From assembly GCA_035652815.1 (NCBI GenBank), contig DASRDB010000001.1, positions 372,001 to 436,000 of the forward strand: DNA of 64,000 bases, in the 5' to 3' direction. Under the pieces are notes generated by a model. That model made no database searches. It worked only from the letters and a program-made list of their open reading frames with translations, and was not told the origin of the DNA. Positions 62,625-64,000 of the stretch are shown here, piece by piece. Each line of letters opens with the position of its first letter. The stretch's first letter is position 1. The position numbers and the translations under genes were made by a program. The stretch is from DASRDB01 sp035652815. GTDB lineage: Bacteria; Chloroflexota; Ktedonobacteria; Ktedonobacterales; Ktedonobacteraceae.

Positions 62625-63749
62625 GTGAGAAAAATGTCACCAGAACACTCTTCCCCTGTTGACTATCCACAGCAGGTAACAAAGGGAAAATCAATGAAGC
62701 AGCTAGAACGTTTCCATCAACCCCGGGCGAATGTGAAATTCGATTGGAAACGCTATATCATTGATAGCCTGCTTTCCCTTGCAGGAGTAGCGTTGGTGAC
62801 CGGAATTCTCGTAGCGACACATCTCTATCCCAAAATACCAGCCGTCTTGTTGCTCTACCTGCTCATTATCGTGGGTGTAGCCAGCACCCGAAGCCACTAC
62901 GCAGCTATTCTGGCTTCTCTGCTATCCGTATTCGCCTATGACTACTTTCTTCTTCCCCCAACCTATTCGCTGGCGGTTGTCACTGGCGAAGATTTGCTGG
63001 CCCTGGTCGTCTTCCTGACGATAGCGATTATCATAGGCCAATTCACTTCAGCGCTCCGGCACAGCGCCCAGGAAGCACGCAGCCGCGAACGCGAAATGCG
63101 CCTGCTCTACGAAAAAGCGCAACAACTCGCCGCCCTTCAGGAGCGACAGCGTCTGGCCCGCGAGTTACACGACTCGGTCTCGCAGGCCATCTATGCTATC
63201 GGCCTGAGCGCATCTACCGCGTATGAAGCACTGGCAAGCAATGATCCAAAGCAAGCCGAGACCTCGATAGAATACGTGCTGACGCTGGCCGAAGCAGGAC
63301 TGGCCGAGATGCGCGCCCTCATCTTTGAACTGCGCCCCGAATCACTGGAAAGCGAAGGATTGGTAGCCGCGCTCAACCGACAGGTGGCAGTCCTACGCAC
63401 CCGCTACAGGCTAACCGTTGAGGCCAACCTGGATAACGAGCCTGACCTCTCACTCGAGAAAAAAGAGGCCCTCTACCGCATCGCGCAAGAGGCCCTGCAT
63501 AACATCGTCAAGCATGCTCACGCCACCACCGTCGTACTCGAACTGACCGGGCAAGACCATATCGTCACTTTAGAAGTAGAGGATAACGGCAAAGGCTTCG
63601 ACCCCGCACAATCTTTCCCAGGTCACCTGGGACTCCGCTCTATGCGGGAACGGGCCGCGAAAGTGGGGGCAACTCTGGACATCAAAAGTACGCCAGGCCA
63701 GGGCACACAGGTTCAGGTACAGGTACCCGAAACGCTACTGGCAAGATAA
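62625..63749 (+). CDS. Histidine kinase with DUF4118 membrane domain (HisKA_3)
   Basis: The 374-residue kinase has a membrane domain with about four helices (25-130, KPS/DUF4118-like), a coiled linker, a HisKA_3 domain with the phospho-accepting His in RQRLARELHDSVSQAIYAIG, and an ATPase domain (LEVEDNGKGFDPA, GLRSMRERA). It is of the NarX/LiaS type that signals to NarL/LiaR regulators. The GTG at 62625 lies 3 bases after the regulator fragment's stop; ATG codons at 62634 and 62694 are alternatives. Confidence 0.9.
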   Translation: MRKMSPEHSSPVDYPQQVTKGKSMKQLERFHQPRANVKFDWKRYIIDSLLSLAGVALVTGILVATHLYPKIPAVLLLYLLIIVGVASTRSHYAAILASLLSVFAYDYFLLPPTYSLAVVTGEDLLALVVFLTIAIIIGQFTSALRHSAQEARSREREMRLLYEKAQQLAALQERQRLARELHDSVSQAIYAIGLSASTAYEALASNDPKQAETSIEYVLTLAEAGLAEMRALIFELRPESLESEGLVAALNRQVAVLRTRYRLTVEANLDNEPDLSLEKKEALYRIAQEALHNIVKHAHATTVVLELTGQDHIVTLEVEDNGKGFDPAQSFPGHLGLRSMRERAAKVGATLDIKSTPGQGTQVQVQVPETLLAR

Positions 63750-63884
63750 GAGTAGCGTAGAGATATATCAGAGCAAAACAAGATGTATACCCTCTATTTT
63801 TGGATCATCTCAACGTTTTTCTCATGAAACCATAACAGATACACAAATGAGCAAGCCTTCAGCTTCCCAGATAGGAGAAGAGCT

Positions 63885-64000
63885 ATGATTGACTGTAGCC
63901 AATTGCAAAGCATATTAGACGAGTGGCAGCAGGAACGCCAGGCCCTGAACGCCCCGGAAACCTACTGCCAGGATCAATGCGACCCAGGTGATGTAGAATG
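63885..64000 (+). CDS. Partial gene at the window edge, unknown
   Basis: The ATG at 63885 follows AGGAGAAGAG. The 38 residues available (starting MIDCSQLQSILDEWQQERQA) include four cysteines and no family I recognise. It continues beyond the window. Confidence 0.5.
   Translation, partial: MIDCSQLQSILDEWQQERQALNAPETYCQDQCDPGDVE

Noticed and set aside
1..64000. CRISPR arrays, tRNA or rRNA genes, insertion sequences
   Set aside because: No regularly spaced repeats, no tRNA T-loop-like sequence in a cloverleaf context, no rRNA sequence and no transposase was seen on either strand; a dedicated search could still find a tRNA.

Overview
The window looks like a chromosomal segment of a Ktedonobacteria-like member of the Chloroflexota. 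The reasons are several zinc-ribbon/proline-rich/FHA proteins, XRE regulators with TPR or MmyB-like C-termini, a DUF2087 ArsR regulator, a Bacillus-type fadDEAN cluster, and dense palindromic intergenic repeats. No 16S rRNA, tRNA or other taxonomic marker was seen, so the assignment is tentative. No CRISPR array, transposase or rRNA gene was found.

Layout. 0-9.7 kb: an FHA/zinc-ribbon protein, a single-chain type IIG restriction-methylation enzyme, a SMI1/KNR4 protein, a lipoprotein with a possible frameshift, and two XRE regulators. 9.8-17 kb: a four-gene beta-oxidation operon (acyl-CoA ligase, acyl-CoA dehydrogenase, thiolase, hydroxyacyl-CoA dehydrogenase/enoyl-CoA hydratase). 17-23 kb: small housekeeping and regulatory genes, including a degenerate GGDEF/MshEN protein, an OmpR regulator and cytidine deaminase. 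23-26 kb: tandem GCS2-type carboxylate-amine ligases. 26-28 kb: a GntR-ABC transporter operon. 28.4-36.9 kb: a defence operon in the order hsdM-hsdS-phosphatase-kwaA-kwaB-hsdR, that is, a Kiwa-like pair and a dual-specificity phosphatase nested inside a type I restriction-modification operon. 37-44 kb: a transglutaminase-like protein, a two-FHA membrane protein, and a translationally coupled SDR/pyruvoyl-tetrahydropterin synthase/glycosyltransferase trio that could make a glycosylated pterin. 44-50 kb: a kinase remnant with its middle deleted, glutamine synthetase, a metallophosphoesterase, an M16 peptidase homologue lacking a zinc ligand, and an MFS transporter. 50-53.7 kb: a candidate selenocysteine-containing DsbA/FrnE oxidoreductase with an in-frame TGA at the first position of its CxxC motif and a SECIS-like hairpin, an alkyltransferase-like protein, and an R2-like oxidase with a TetR regulator and a clear operator. 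54-64 kb: a secreted hydrolase, an EamA transporter, another zinc-ribbon protein, a Vgb-like beta-propeller, an aldolase/2-hydroxyacid dehydrogenase pair, and a histidine kinase next to a response-regulator fragment.

The two most interesting signals are the TGA-interrupted DsbA gene with its SECIS-like hairpin (50854-51459) and the Kiwa/phosphatase insertion within the type I operon (31275-33660). At least three families of long inverted repeats (A at 1, 40884, 44041, 53809 and 59531; B at 40709, 43219, 55643 and 56642; C at 21385 and 38101) occupy most intergenic gaps and inflate several neighbouring open reading frames, so starts beside them were moved to internal codons with a ribosome binding site.
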